This document shows, piece after piece, positions 63,973 to 64,000 of a stretch of DNA of 64,000 nt. The position numbers were made by a program, and so were the translations under genes. Source of the DNA: Campylobacterales bacterium (lineage in GTDB: Bacteria > Campylobacterota > Campylobacteria > Campylobacterales > Sulfurimonadaceae). Each line of letters begins with the position of its first letter. Within the stretch, counting starts at the first letter, position 1. Below the pieces are notes generated by a model. That model was not told where the DNA came from. It was given only the letters and a program-made list of their open reading frames with translations, and ran no database searches. The stretch is taken from assembly GCA_026390165.1 (NCBI GenBank), contig JAPLGM010000015.1:165345-229344 (forward strand), written 5' to 3'.

Positions 63973-64000
63973 ACGCGATTTAGCGGTGGGAAATCGTCTC

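Overview
The window looks like chromosome of a free-living Campylobacterota bacterium, most likely Sulfurimonadaceae (Sulfuricurvum or Sulfurimonas type). This is inferred from the gene order gyrA-flgP-flgQ-flgR-asd, a FlgR without a DNA-binding domain, an F-type ATPase c subunit with a signal peptide, SulP and NhaD transporters, and many AT-rich -10-only promoters. No database search was possible; names rest on motifs, lengths and gene order.

Layout. 1-8.6 kb: the end of an MSHA-like type IV pilus locus (three prepilin-like genes and a 1720-residue MshQ-like adhesin), split by a block of toxin-antitoxin-type genes (DUF2442, MNT-HEPN, RelB/RelE-like). 8.8-14.5 kb: a minus-strand signalling operon (PAS protein, HPt protein, NIT-domain hybrid kinase with several receivers, CheY-like regulator). 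14.5-20 kb: uvrC diverging from a tiny LptM-like lipoprotein gene, nadB and a SulP transporter. 20-30 kb: an ion and membrane-lipid region (NhaD, DUF389, P-type ATPase, DgkA, PAP2, KefB-like antiporter) with two decayed SulP genes and a duplicated piece of the guaA leader. 30-41.6 kb: guaA, hemD, a candidate structured RNA with promoter and terminator, a small cytochrome c, a DUF4160/DUF2442 pair, then purD-RDD-lptD-MCE protein-pnp and atpE.

41.6-45 kb: tRNA-Leu and an ammonium block amt-glnK-amt, in which both amt promoters carry the same perfect dyad at the same distance from the -10 box. 45-49.6 kb (minus strand): DUF475 protein, PKHD oxygenase with ExbD/ExbB, and a chemoreceptor with a c-type heme motif and a PilZ-like tail. 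49.8-58 kb: gyrA, flagellar genes flgP/flgQ/flgR, asd, UPF0114, hemE and a radical SAM protein. 58-61.1 kb: two identical tRNA-Asn genes and a CBS-PAS-GGDEF-EAL protein. 61.2-64 kb: the left end of an island at tRNA-Ser(GCU), with a broken integrase, an unrecognised AT-rich gene and a 23-bp tandem repeat running towards the window edge.

The strongest undescribed signal is the amt dyad (a probable nitrogen-regulator site in a lineage where NtrC-type control is not obvious). Next are the 23-bp repeat, the candidate RNA near 32.4 kb, and the toxin-antitoxin block inserted between the mshP- and mshQ-like genes.
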